From Rehmannia glutinosa (Eukaryota > Streptophyta > Magnoliopsida > Lamiales > Orobanchaceae), in NCBI GenBank assembly GCA_016081115.2, contig CM071930.1:29899641-29963640 (forward strand): 64,000 nt of DNA. The letters are read 5' to 3'. Positions 12,211 to 22,038 of this stretch are shown here, in pieces. Within the stretch, counting starts at the first letter, position 1; every line of letters starts with the position of its first letter. The position numbers and the translations under genes are program-made. The notes under the pieces are model-generated. The model worked only from the letters and a program-made list of their open reading frames with translations, searched no databases and was not told where the DNA came from.

Positions 12211-15018
12211 GGAAACTGACCAAGACTCCCTATGAGATTTGGACAGAGAGAAAGCCAAATGTTGGATATTTCAGGATATTTGTATGTCAATATTTCATCC
12301 ACAATAATGGCAAAGATAAATTAAAGGCTTTTGATGCTAAAGCTGATGAAGGTATCTTTTTGGGATACTCAGCTGAGAGCAAAGCCTATAGAGTGTTGAA
12401 CAAGAGGACTATGGTTATGGAAGAGTCTATCCATGTGGTCTTTGATGAACCTAATGTAAATGGAGAAGACATTGAAGAGTTAGCTGATAAGCTGAATCAA
12501 TCAACTATGCAGAAGAGTCCTTATGTTCAAGCTTAAGTAAGAGCACTCAACCGAGATGAAGATGAGATAGCTGAATCTCAAAGACAGATAGCTGGAAATC
12601 CTACAGCTGAATGAAAATGAAAGAGTCATTTCAAAACAACTTAGGTGCGAGACAGTGAATCCAAAGCCAGACTTACTCCAACCTCGATGTAAGATGGCCG
12701 AGAGACCATCCACCAGAGTTAGTTATTGGAAATGTTAGAGATGGCATAAGAACCAGATCCAGAGCACAACATGAAGCTATGTTCACTTGTTTTATTTCCC
12801 AGATAGAGCCTAAAGATGTGTCTCAAGCATTGGATAACACACATTGGATTCAAGCCATGCAAGAAAAGAGTGAATCCGTTTGAAAGAAACAAAGTATGGG
12901 AATTAGTGCAGAGGCCAACCCATCAAAATGTTATTGGCACAAAATGAGTTTTCAGAAACAAGATGAATAAGGCAGGTTGGTTGTAAGAAACAAAGAAAGA
13001 TTGGTAGCCAAAGGGTATTGCCGAGAAAAAGGTATAGATTTTGGTGAAACCTTTGCTCATGTTGCAAGATTTGAAGCAATAAGGATGTTTCTTGCTTATG
13101 TTGCACAAAAAACTTCTTTGTGTTTCTGTAGGAAACTGACCAAGACTCCTATGAGATTTGGAGAGAGAAAGCCAAATGTTGGATATTTCGGGATATTTGT
13201 ATGTAAATATTTCATCCACAATAATGGCAAAGATAAATTAAAGGCTTTTGATGCTAAAGTTGATGAAGGTATCTTTTTGGGATACTCAGCTGAGAGCAAA
13301 GCCTATAGAGTGCTGAACAAGAGGACTATGGTTATGGAAGAGTCTATCCATGTGGTCTTTGATGAACCTAATGTAAATGGAGAAGACATTGAAGAGGTAG
13401 CTGATAAGCTGAATCAATCAACTATGCAGAAGAGTCCTTATGTTCAAGCTTAAGTAAGAGCACTCAACCGAGATGAAGATGAGATAGTGAATCTCAAAGA
13501 CAGATATTTGGAGAGCCTACGGTTTGAATGAAAATGAAAGAGTGTTCAAAACAACTTAGGTGCGAGGCAGTGAATCCAAGCAGACTTACTCCAACTCGAT
13601 GTAAGATGGTGAGAGACCATCCACCGAGTTAGTTATTGGAAATGTTAGAGATGGCATAAGAACCGGATCGAGCACGACATGAAGCTATGTTCACTTGTTT
13701 TATTTCCCAGATAGAGCCTAAAGATGTGTCTCAAGCATTGGATAACACACATTGGATTCAAGCCATGCAAGAAGAGCTGAATCCATTTGAAAGAAACAAA
13801 GTATGGGAATTAGTGCAGAGGCCAACCCATCAAAATGTTATTGGCACAAAATGAGTTTTCAGAAACAAGATGAATAAGGCAGGTTGGTTGTAAGAAACAA
13901 AGAAAGATTGGTAGCCAAAGGGTATTGCTGAGAAAAAGGTATAGATTTTGGTGAAACCTTTGCTCATGTTGCAAGATTTGAAGCAATAAGGATGTTTCTT
14001 GCTTATGTTGCACATAAAAACTTCACTTGTGTTTCTGTAGGAAACCGGACCAAGACTCCTATGAGATTTTGAGAGAGAAAGCCAAATGTTGGATATTTCA
14101 GGATATTTGTATGTAAATATTTCATCCACAATAATGGCAAAGATAAATTAAAGGCTTTTGTTGCTAAAGCTGATGAAGGTATCTTTTTGGGATACTCAGC
14201 TGAGAGCAAAGCCTATAGAGGGCTGAACAAGAGGACTATGGTTATGGAAGAGTCTATCCATGTGGTCTTTGATGAACCTAATGTAAATGGAGAAGACATT
14301 GAAGAGGTAGCTGATAAGCTGAATCAATCAACTATGCAGAAGAGTCCTTATGTTCAAGCTTAAGTAAGAGCACTCAACCGAGATGAAGATGAGATAGCTG
14401 AATCTCAAAGACAGATAGCTGGAGAGCCTACAGCTGAATGAAAATGAAAGAGCTGTTCAAAACAACTTAGGTGCGAGACGGCTGAATCCAGCAGACTTAC
14501 TCCAACCTGATGTAAGATGGCTGAGAGACCATCCACCAGAGTTAGTTATTGGAAATGTTAGAGATGGCATAAGAACCAGATCCAGAGCATAGCATGAAGC
14601 TATGTTCACTTGTTTTATTTCCCAGATAGAGCCTAAAGATGTGTCTCAAGCATTGGATAACACACATTGGATTCAAGCCATGCAAGAAGAGCTGAATCCA
14701 TTTGAAAGAAACAAAGTATGGGAATTAGTGCAGAGGCCAACCCATCAAAATGTTATTGGCACAAAATGAGTTTTCAGAAACAAGATGAATAAGGCAGGTT
14801 GGTTGTAAGAAACAAAGAAAGATTGGTAGCCAAAGGGTATTGCCGAGAAAAAGGTATAGATTTTGGTGAAACCTTTGCTCATGTTGCAAGATTTGAAGCA
14901 ATAAGGATGTTTCTTGCTTATGTTGCACATAAAAACTTCACTGTGTTTCCTGTAGGAAACTGACCAAGACTCCCTATGAGATTTTGACAGAGAGAAAGCC
15001 AAATGTTGGATATTTCAG
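12211..15018 (+). repeat. Three tandem copies of an integrase-to-RT segment (~915 bp) plus 64 bp of a fourth
   Basis: Each unit begins GGAAACTGACCAAGACTC (third copy GGAAACCGGACC). Starts are 12,211, 13,131, 14,040 and 14,955, so periods are 920, 909 and 915 bp. Each unit covers the integrase C-terminal domain (RKLTKTPYEIW to KSPYVQA), a spacer, and the RT N-terminus (QALDNTHWIQAM to FEAIRMFLAYVA). The unit ends where RT should continue and jumps back to integrase. At the first junction the frame stays open across it (12977-13453, 158 codons), fusing RT N-terminus to integrase C-terminus. Units are nearly identical outside CAG/CTG positions. Confidence 0.9.
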
Positions 15019-15495
15019 AATTCTCGGTACATGAAGATGGGATTATCAGATTTCGGAATCGAGTTTGCGTACCAAGTGACGAGCAGATTAGGAATAAAAT
15101 CCTAGCAGAGGCATACCATTCGAAATACACTATACATCCTGGAGTAAACAGGATGTATACGGATTTGAAACGGAGTTATTGGTGGGTAAACATGAAGTAC
15201 CAGGTAGCGGAGTTTGCTGCGAGATGTTTGACTTGTCAACGAGTAAAAGCAGAATACCAACGACCATCTGGTTTACTACAACCATTGAGAATTCCCGAGT
15301 GGAAATGGGAACACATAATGATGGACTTCGTGACGGATCTACCAAGGACCAGAGGAGGCCATGATACTATTTGGATAGTTGTAGACCGACTCACGAAATC
15401 TGAACACTTCTTACCCATCAAGAAAACTGATAGCTTGCAGAAACTTGCGCAGATTTATATCCGAGAGATCATTCGACTGCATGGAGTACCTTATA
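15019..15495 (+). pseudogene. Ty3/gypsy integrase fragment (zinc finger and start of catalytic core)
   Basis: A clean open frame reads a gypsy integrase. The HHCC zinc domain (EAYHSKYTIHPG, then CLTCQRVKAEYQ) is followed by the catalytic-core start with its first aspartate (MMDFVTDLPRTRGGHD) and IWIVVDRLTKSEHFLP. It stops after IRLHGVP, before the second aspartate, where the sequence changes near 15,495. The joint with the upstream Ty1/copia repeat is abrupt at 15,018/15,019. Style suits the chromovirus branch. It is a fragment of a different superfamily fused to the copia element, with no LTR of its own. Confidence 0.85.
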
Positions 15496-15699
15496 TACAA
15501 AGTACTACAAATTTGTGTTAACTTACTGGCATTTACGTTGTAGTGATGAGCATATATCAGTACAATTCTTGTAATTTATTAAATGCGAATATTTATATAA
15601 AATATCAAAATAGAGTATTCCTAATCACAGGCTGATCAGGTAACCAATAGAAAGCCTGAAAACAATGTCAAAAAATAAAGCGAAATGGTCACAAGCCGA
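15496..15699. other. AT-rich spacer, nothing recognised
   Basis: This stretch lies between the gypsy integrase fragment and the LINE 3' end. I see no coding or repeat signal in it; part of it may be LINE 3' UTR. Confidence 0.4.
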
Positions 15700-15736
15700 C
15701 CAAATGGCTGAATGGTTGGGGCCTCATTAAAACCTT

Positions 15737-16240
15737 TCAGGGTAAAACCCACCCTTGTGGGAAAAACCCCTGAAAGGAAAAAGAGTACCCCCTAGGCGTC
15801 CAGAAATGAAGAAGCGGGATAAGGAGGTCCTGTTGGTTGTTATGCATACAACCCCAATCCAATGATGATGATTCTACAATGAGTACTTTCAGATGGATTG
15901 TCGCAGCATAGATTGTCCAGATTTTGCTATGAAATACTATCTCATATACCTGCTCACTGAATTGAAAATTCATTAGCCGCACTAGGAATTCATTAAAGTT
16001 GTTGGCTTGAAATTGGTGAATGTTAAATGAGATAAAAATCCAACGCCAGAGAGCCCCTGCGAAGACACATGAGACAAATAAGTGATCAATCAATTCTACA
16101 AATTCACAACAAAGAACGCAAACCGAAGGGCCAGTAAAACTCCCCTTAGCTCGTAATAAATCCAAGACAGCTAATTGATTGTGTATAGCGCTCCACGCCA
16201 CCACCGATCGCCGTTCTGGGATGTGCCGCGACCAGATCAA
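15737..16240 (-). pseudogene. LINE C-terminal zinc-binding (zf-RVT-like) domain
   Basis: The minus-strand frame reads WSRHIPERRSVVAWSAIHN followed by GPSVCVLCCEFVELIDHLFV, the Cys-rich domain that follows plant LINE RT. It continues SCVFAGALWRWIF. After about 15,850 the frame runs into the non-coding 3' end, so the RNase H domain is absent or deleted. Confidence 0.75.
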
Positions 16241-18172
16241 AGAACCCCATTTGACCGCAGGATATGTAGGACGGACGTGATCATATGCAGCCTTAGAAGT
16301 AATTGAACCGTCCTATGAATTCAACCAAACACGAGTATCCCTAGAGTTAGGGGTGATGGGGACTTGTACAATCGCCCGGACTAGATCCATATAAGTCTCC
16401 ACAAATGAGAATGTGAAATGCCATTTCCCATCATAAAAGTAGTCTAAAATGCGATATTGGAATAGGTATCTATATTCTTCAGGAATACCAATACGGTCAG
16501 CAATAGAATAACCCAGTCAATTATCAATCCAAAATAATACCTCAGAAATAGCTCCCGGGATCCAACGTGAATCCTCCAAGCAAGATGAAATAAGAGGTTT
16601 AATCCCAGTCTAGATGGAAGAGGGAATAAAAGACCTCCAGGTCGTCCCATCTGCAGCCAAAAATCAATGCCTAAGTGTGATGAAAGTCACCGACTCCGAG
16701 TTCATGACCTTCCAGGCCATTTTCATCAAGAAAGTTGTATTAGCCGCAACGATCGATCTAACGCCCAACCCCCTTTCTATCCGAGGCGTACAACACCGGT
16801 TCCAGTTAACCGTCACCGAACCCTTAGAATTCACATTCCTAGTCCAAATGAAGTTACGCATTGCCCGTTCCATTTGCTTGAGCAACGTGTGGGGCCATTT
16901 GTAAATCACCATGGTATGGACAAATGAGCTAGTAATCACCGAATTAACCAAGCAAACACGACCAGCAAGGGAAAGAGATGTACCTTTCCATCGTCTGAAT
17001 TTAAGGATCATCTTATAAAAACCGGGCTGAAGATCCGCAACCTTAGGGGCCCCTTTGAAGATTGGGGCGCCTAAATAAACTGTAGGGAACGTCCCGGGCT
17101 GAATCCCCATGATTGTCTGCACTATCCCACGAATATGAGATAAGACCCGAGTGCCAAAATAAACTTTGGATTTACGAGGGTTGAAAGCCTGGCCCGAGAT
17201 ATCTGCATAAATGTTGAGAATTTGAAGAAGGACACGGGCGTTTGCTGAAGAAGCTACACACATAATAACAATATCGTCGGTGTATAGGATAGATGGTGGA
17301 AAGATTATGCGTCTGGGCGCGACAAACGGAGCAAACCTATTTTGCTCAACCGCAACATCGATAAATTTACTAAGAACCTCCTCTGCGATGCAAAACAACA
17401 ACGGGGATAAAGGATCACCTTGTCGAACTCCTCTAAAACAAGGCAAGTATCCCACCGGCGTCCCATTCAGAAGAACTGAAATTCTGGATGACCGAAAAAT
17501 AACATCCACCCAGTGGATGAAGATTTCAGAGAAACCAAAGCGGCGCAAAACGTGAAGTAAGAAGCCCCATTACAAGGTATCAAATGCCTTACGGATATCA
17601 ATCTTCAAGATCATATTCATATCCAGTCTACCATGCAAGACATTGAATCCTTCAGATACCAGTGCAATACAGTCATGAATCTATCTTCCAGGGACAAATC
17701 CGAACTGAGTAGGTGATAAATATGTGGTGGTAATCGAACCCAAATGCGTAGCCAAAATATTAGTAATAATCTTGAAAAGAAAATTACTCATGATAATTGG
17801 GCGGAAGTTCTCAATAACATTAGCGTCCTTGGTCTTTGGGATTAGCGCCATAAAACTAGCGTTCAATCCCAGAGGTAGTGATGAACTAATGAAGAAAAAT
17901 CTGATCGTGGCGATCACCTCGACTGATATAACATCCCAGAAGTGGCAATAGAAAATCCCACTAAAACCATCTGGTCCTGGCGAGCTATCCGAATCCATAT
18001 CAAATACCGCTTCCTTAATCTCTGCATCTGATGGAATGACAGTCAGGCTAGCATTATTGGCCACCCCCACCCTGGGAGAAATCACCTGATCAATAGTGGA
18101 GTAATCAGGAGTGATGCTCCCATTATCCGAAAAGAGCTCCTTGTAGAACGAAATAATATGATTTCCAAGCAC
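16241..18172 (-). pseudogene. LINE reverse transcriptase
   Basis: Motifs in order on the minus strand are DSSPGPDGFSGIF, ALIPKTKDANVIENFRPI, QFGFVPGR (17,681), then motif A KIDIRKAFDTL with a nonsense codon just after it (about 17,590), GVRQGDPLSPLLFCIAEE (motif B), and the catalytic motif C as YTDD rather than the usual YADD. The longest open piece is 294 codons (17,548-16,664). RT copies LINE RNA onto nicked chromosomal DNA. Frame changes near 18,180, 17,680 and 16,660 show that it is inactive. Confidence 0.9.
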
Positions 18173-18187
18173 TGTTTTATCATCCGT

Positions 18188-19083
18188 TTAAACACCGTCC
18201 ACCATAAGACCCTGAATCTCCGACCGCCCAATGCGAATCTGGCTCTGACGATGAAAAAATGCCGTATTACGGTCCCCATTCTTAAGCCATGCCGAGCGAG
18301 ACCTTTGCTTAAGGAATTTAGATTGTAGTAGCAAAGTCTGAGAGAGAAGCTTCTGGGCGTCCAGCTCCTGATCCCGACGGGCAGCTGTATAATCCAAGCT
18401 CTCAATATCTGCCTGGATCTGACGAACCTGATCCATCTGATATTCTACTTTGCGATTCACATCTCCAAAAACATCCCTGTTCCAAACCTTAACTTCCTGC
18501 CTCAACCTCTTTAGCTTCCACATAACGCCCAATAGAGGATTGGGCGCCATTGAAGGCGCAGACCAAGAGATAGTAACCAAATCCCGAAACGTGTCATGAT
18601 GTATCCACATACGCTGAAACCGAAATGGCACCGGACCCTGCTAATGAAAGTAGAGCAAGAAACCAAAATGGAATGGTGATCAGACCCAATGCGAGGAAGC
18701 ACTAGGCCCTTAACGACCTGCCAAAAAGAGAAAAATTGACAAGTTGCTAGAGCCCGATCCAACTTAGCCTGGAGAAGAGATAGAGGCCTTCAGGGGGAGC
18801 ACCAAGTAAAAGATTTCCCCGTAGTCGGGACAGCGAACAAACCAACATCCTCTATGAAGTCCCTGAAATCTTGACAAGAGGCCTGGGATAAAGTATCACT
18901 TCCAGAACGCTCATGATGTCCCAATACCGCATTAAAATCCCCAATAAGAAGCAGATCAGAAAGACCCAAATTCCTCAAATCCAACCAGAGCGTGCGGCGA
19001 GCAGTATGATCACACAAACCATGAGTCTTTCTGATATCCATCCGAATTGCGTAAATTAATCTGAGTTTAAATTCGCATAACAT
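18188..19083 (-). pseudogene. LINE APE-type endonuclease, partial
   Basis: The frame 19,083-18,790 reads LLIGDFNAVLGHHERSG, the conserved GDFNA block of plant LINE endonucleases. The next piece has MDRALA and the catalytic SDHHSILV (near 18,690). A helical linker to RT follows (18,631-18,188, with LKNGDRNTAFFHRQ). The N-terminal third of the nuclease is missing because the element stops near 19,085. The nuclease nicks target DNA for priming. Confidence 0.85.
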
Positions 19084-19085
19084 TT

Positions 19086-19576
19086 GAACAACATTTGAAC
19101 ATGAACTGCAAAAGAAACATCGTTGTATATTACAAGAATAAACGAAATTGATTTATATTTCTAACTTGGTTAGTAGCCTTTCTTCAAATCTTTATATAGT
19201 CATCAACATTTCTTTCTGCATATTTATTTTCAAGTATTAATTAATTATCATTGTCCATTCTCAAAATCTTTTTGGTCCATGTAATCAGAATTATATATAT
19301 TACAATAAAGATTTAATTAATATGGCACGTATTAATGGTATAAATATATCAGAAAATAACCCTTTTATCATATGATTGTAACGACCATGAATTTTCTAGT
19401 ATACTAGATGATTGTTTGGATCGATACTAAACTTGTGTTACCTGATCGATATTAATCGTCCATTTTAATTCGGTATTTTTCTTGTTTATCACAACATGTA
19501 GGAGATTATCAGTCCAACAAATTACATGCATCACGGAAATTCAAAGAAAAATCTGTAAAATGTGTAAAAAGATCGA
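19086..19576. other. AT-rich non-coding DNA
   Basis: About 490 bp of AT-rich DNA separates the LINE 5' end from the CACTA terminus. A 12-bp near-duplicate (ACATTTGAACA) sits at the LINE boundary. Nothing else is seen. Confidence 0.4.
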
Positions 19577-19930
19577 CACTACTACAAAAAAGCTGATAGA
19601 CCGGTGTCTATTAGTAAAATAACCGGTGCTAAAGCCACTGGTGTTAAAAGTCTGAACTTTTTGACACCGGTTTAAAATCAGTGTCTTTTCCTTGAAAGAC
19701 ATCGGTTTTAAACTGATGTCTATTTGTAAATCAACCGGTGTTAGAGCCATTGGTGTTAAAAGTCTAAACTTTTTAACACCGGATTAAAACCGGTGTCTTT
19801 TCTCTGAAAGACATCGGTTTAAAACCGATTTCTTAGAGAAACATTATCCACTTTCTAAAAGGGTGTCTTAATATTTTTAGAAGCGGTTTTAAAAGGGTTG
19901 TTTATTTACACAAAAACACCGGCCCAAAGT
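19577..19930 (+). mobile_element. CACTA (En/Spm-type) transposon terminus with subterminal repeats
   Basis: CACTACTACAAAAAA at 19,577 is a classic plant CACTA terminal inverted repeat. It is followed by two ~115-bp tandem units built from ACCGGTGT and GACACCGGT motifs in both orientations (19,605-19,835), the usual transposase-binding subterminal region. The body extends to the right. The matching right terminus (reverse complement, ending GTAGTAGTG) was not found in the window; it may be lost. No transposase gene is visible, so this is a non-autonomous or broken copy. Confidence 0.85.
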
Positions 19931-20201
19931 TGCAAAAAAAACATATAAATAAACAATTCATTATGAACTCCAATTCTAGCAACCATCATAAGTTCACTCA
20001 CTACCAATTAAACATCAAATCCATTAATACTAAAGTCCCCAATAGCCAAAATCCAACAAAAAGTACTAGTAGCGAAGTTTTCTTTCGATAAAATAACTAT
20101 AAATTCATAATCCGATTAATTCCATCAACCAACAAAAAGACTATATAATTCAACTACAGGCAACAAAATACATATGATCAACAACAAAATCCAATTAAAC
20201 A

Positions 20202-20303
20202 TGGAATGTTTGACTTGTTTATTTCACCACATAGTATTTCTCCAACATTGCCAAGCATCGTGGTTGTGCCCGACATCATCAAACTCGTCTGTTGCGTCCT
20301 TAC
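20202..20303 (-). pseudogene. Cytochrome b5 exon fragment (C-terminal part of the heme domain)
   Basis: On the minus strand, right after a good splice acceptor (TTCTTCCTTCAG, 20,304-20,315), the sequence reads GKDATDEFDDVGH and, after frame changes, MLEKYYV and GEINKSNIP. This is the conserved GKDAT..DVGHS....GEI stretch of plant cytochrome b5, an electron carrier of the ER or outer mitochondrial membrane. At least two indels break the frame. It lies inside the CACTA-flanked region, so I infer a captured gene fragment. Confidence 0.75.
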
Positions 20304-20488
20304 CTGAAGGAAGAATATCAAATCAAGACTATAAATGAAACGAAAAATCAACAATATGATCAAATCTTACTTGACTATAACATGTGCAAAGAATATTTAT
20401 TATTCTTTGAAAGATAACGGATGCTTTTTTGTAATTAGATTAAATTTTAGGGGTAGTTTTGCGATTTACCCATATTAATCAATAGGAT

Positions 20489-20540
20489 TTTACATTTACC
20501 AACAGGATGCTCATCCAAGAAAGTGGTCACATTATAATCC
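20489..20540 (-). pseudogene. Cytochrome b5 exon fragment (HPGG heme-ligand region)
   Basis: After an acceptor-like TTCAG the minus strand reads DYNVTTFLDEHPVG, matching VYDVTKFLxDHPGG of cytochrome b5. The heme-ligand motif HPGG is HPVG here. It lies upstream, in sense order, of the GKDAT fragment with ~190 bp between them, as two exons of one gene would. The intervening GDEVLLSAT-like residues are not seen. Confidence 0.65.
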
Positions 20541-21097
20541 TGAATGAAAGAACTCCAAAATCAGACATAATCAGGTTGCTAAAATACTAAAGATGGTCTA
20601 TAAATTTGATGTTAAAATACATAAGACCTACAATATAAGAAATCAAGAAATAAAAAACACTTGTTACCAAATAGCTGAATATTAGCAAAGGAATAAAAGA
20701 CTGAAATTGATATTTCATATCAAGCATTTGGGAAGAACATAAGATTGTTTATTTGTTATCATACTCAGGACCAATGCTATTAACAATGGATAATCCCCTT
20801 TAATGAGAACCACTCACCATTTGGATTAACAAGATAAAATGAGCCATATTAAAAGACAAGTAGTAGCATTACAACATAGATTTATTGGTCGAGAATAAGA
20901 AAGTAGTCAGGAAAATAGTTATAGCGGAAAGCATCACAATCAAAACACATTCAATAACAATATCAAACTAGAGCACTATTACACCAATGATCCAAATTAC
21001 AGATCATAAAAAACATATTGGAAGAACAAATTGAAGCTACCAATAAAAAACATATGCAAATATAGAGACAATGAAAAGAAGGTGGTATAAAGAAAAC
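20541..21097. other. AT-rich region inside the presumed CACTA body
   Basis: I see no protein or RNA signal here beyond the flanking exon fragments; it looks like intron or spacer sequence. Confidence 0.3.
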
Positions 21098-21203
21098 CTG
21101 AGCTCTCATTATTTGGTTTCTCCATAGCATTACTTCTTAGCCTGGATTGGTCTAATAGCTTATTCAGTCCACTTTCTATATGTCCTTTTCCACTTAAGGA
21201 TGT
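21098..21203 (-). pseudogene. TPR-protein exon fragment, 3' part (split by the Tat element)
   Basis: On the minus strand this continues the exon that begins at about 31,402, across the inserted retrotransposon. It reads SLSGKGHIESGLNKLLDQSR and NAMEKPNNESS, ending at a donor-like CTCAG/GTTTTC near 21,098. Together with the right-hand half it resembles the TPR region of plant SET/TPR-type proteins; that family assignment is from memory and tentative. The split is exactly at the 5-bp target duplication. Confidence 0.5.
21199..21203. repeat. Target site duplication GATGT (left)
   Basis: GATGT at 21,199-21,203 is repeated at 31,306-31,310, flanking the Tat element exactly. A 5-bp duplication is the LTR-retrotransposon norm. 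Confidence 0.95.
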
Positions 21204-21702
21204 TGATTTAGGAAAGTAAATCAGATGTACCTGACCTAGGGACCCAAGAAGCGAGGTGAAGTGTTGTCCACGGGGTGACCCGGCTCAGGATCCCAAAAAG
21301 CGAGGTGAGGTACTTTGTTCGAGGGTACCTGAAACAGAACGCACGTTAGGCTAGCCGGGATGGCTCCCAGCTAAGGCCCTCCGATGCCTAAGTCAGAATC
21401 AGGTAGTTGAGGTACTTAGAAAGCTAAAGAGCGAGGTAATTTAGAATAATGACAAGTTACCTTTTACCTTGATTTTCGTGTCGTATTTATAGTACTGTTC
21501 ACCGTGTGATGCGGATCACCGTACATGTGGCGCCCGATCGACGGTGTGTGGCTCGCGGGTGACCCGACCCGGACATTCGGGTAGGGTCAGGATCTATATA
21601 AAAAAGCCGCGGATCCCGGGGGCATCTTGGTAATTTCCAGTGAGGCGAGGTCAAGATGGTCAATTCGACCTAGGCGATGCTATAATAGTAATTTCCACAT
21701 CA
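21204..21702 (-). repeat. Tat element 3' LTR
   Basis: It runs from TGATTTAGG at 21,204 to CCACATCA at 21,702 on the plus strand (TGATGTGG to CTAAATCA in element sense). It is ~96% identical by eye to the right copy at 30,808-31,305. It carries repeated AGCGAGGT motifs. Confidence 0.93.
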
Positions 21703-21715
21703 TTTACTCCCCTAG
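21703..21715 (-). promoter_or_regulatory. Tat polypurine tract
   Basis: In element sense, AGGGGAGTAAA lies right before the 3' LTR start. It primes plus-strand synthesis. Confidence 0.75.
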
Positions 21716-21869
21716 TCACTTTAATAATTTATTGCTAAAGTGACTCGTCACAAAGTCCTTGAATTGACGACCACGGAATCAAGCCCTTGAATCCGAAAAG
21801 ACCCTTCCATCCCAGCCGTTGAATTTGAATATCCTTTCGATCAAGACCGTTGATTTTCTCGCCCTTCTC

Positions 21870-22038
21870 TATATATATAAGATGGTCTTTCAAAACCTTC
21901 ATTTTTCACACATTTTACCCTGGATTGCCTCGCTGCTCAAGCTCGTCCACGACCTAGGATCTTGACTTCGTGCTCCTCCACTTCACTTGACTTAGAGGTA
22001 GGTTCTCTTTCTCTCTCTTTTAAATTTTCTTAATCTTT
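21870..22038 (+). promoter_or_regulatory. Promoter and leader of the antisense gene
   Basis: A TATATATATAA box at 21,870-21,880 lies ~160 bp before the ATG at 22,039, on the strand opposite to gag-pol. A C/T-rich leader (TTCTCTTTCTCTCTC at 22,003-22,018) precedes the start. A separate promoter for this gene is inferred; Grande elements are reported to transcribe a comparable accessory gene from its own promoter. Confidence 0.55.

Larger units (their letters stand above)
15700..19085 (-). mobile_element. L1-like LINE, 5'-truncated
   Basis: Read on the minus strand it holds, in order, the end of an APE-type endonuclease, reverse transcriptase, an RT-linked zinc-binding domain and a 3' end. ORF1 and the start of the endonuclease are missing, which is the normal result of incomplete target-primed reverse transcription. 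The 3' end carries a motif of two short complementary arms around TTTTTCCCAC and GGTTTTACCC (15,735-15,775), closely shared with the second LINE at 48.6 kb. The RNase H domain present in the second LINE is not visible here. No clear poly(A) tail or target duplication was found. Confidence 0.85.

Noticed and set aside
12211..15018. Three independent insertions of the same retrotransposon fragment
   Set aside because: Units abut head to tail with constant borders and no LTRs, tails or target duplications between them.
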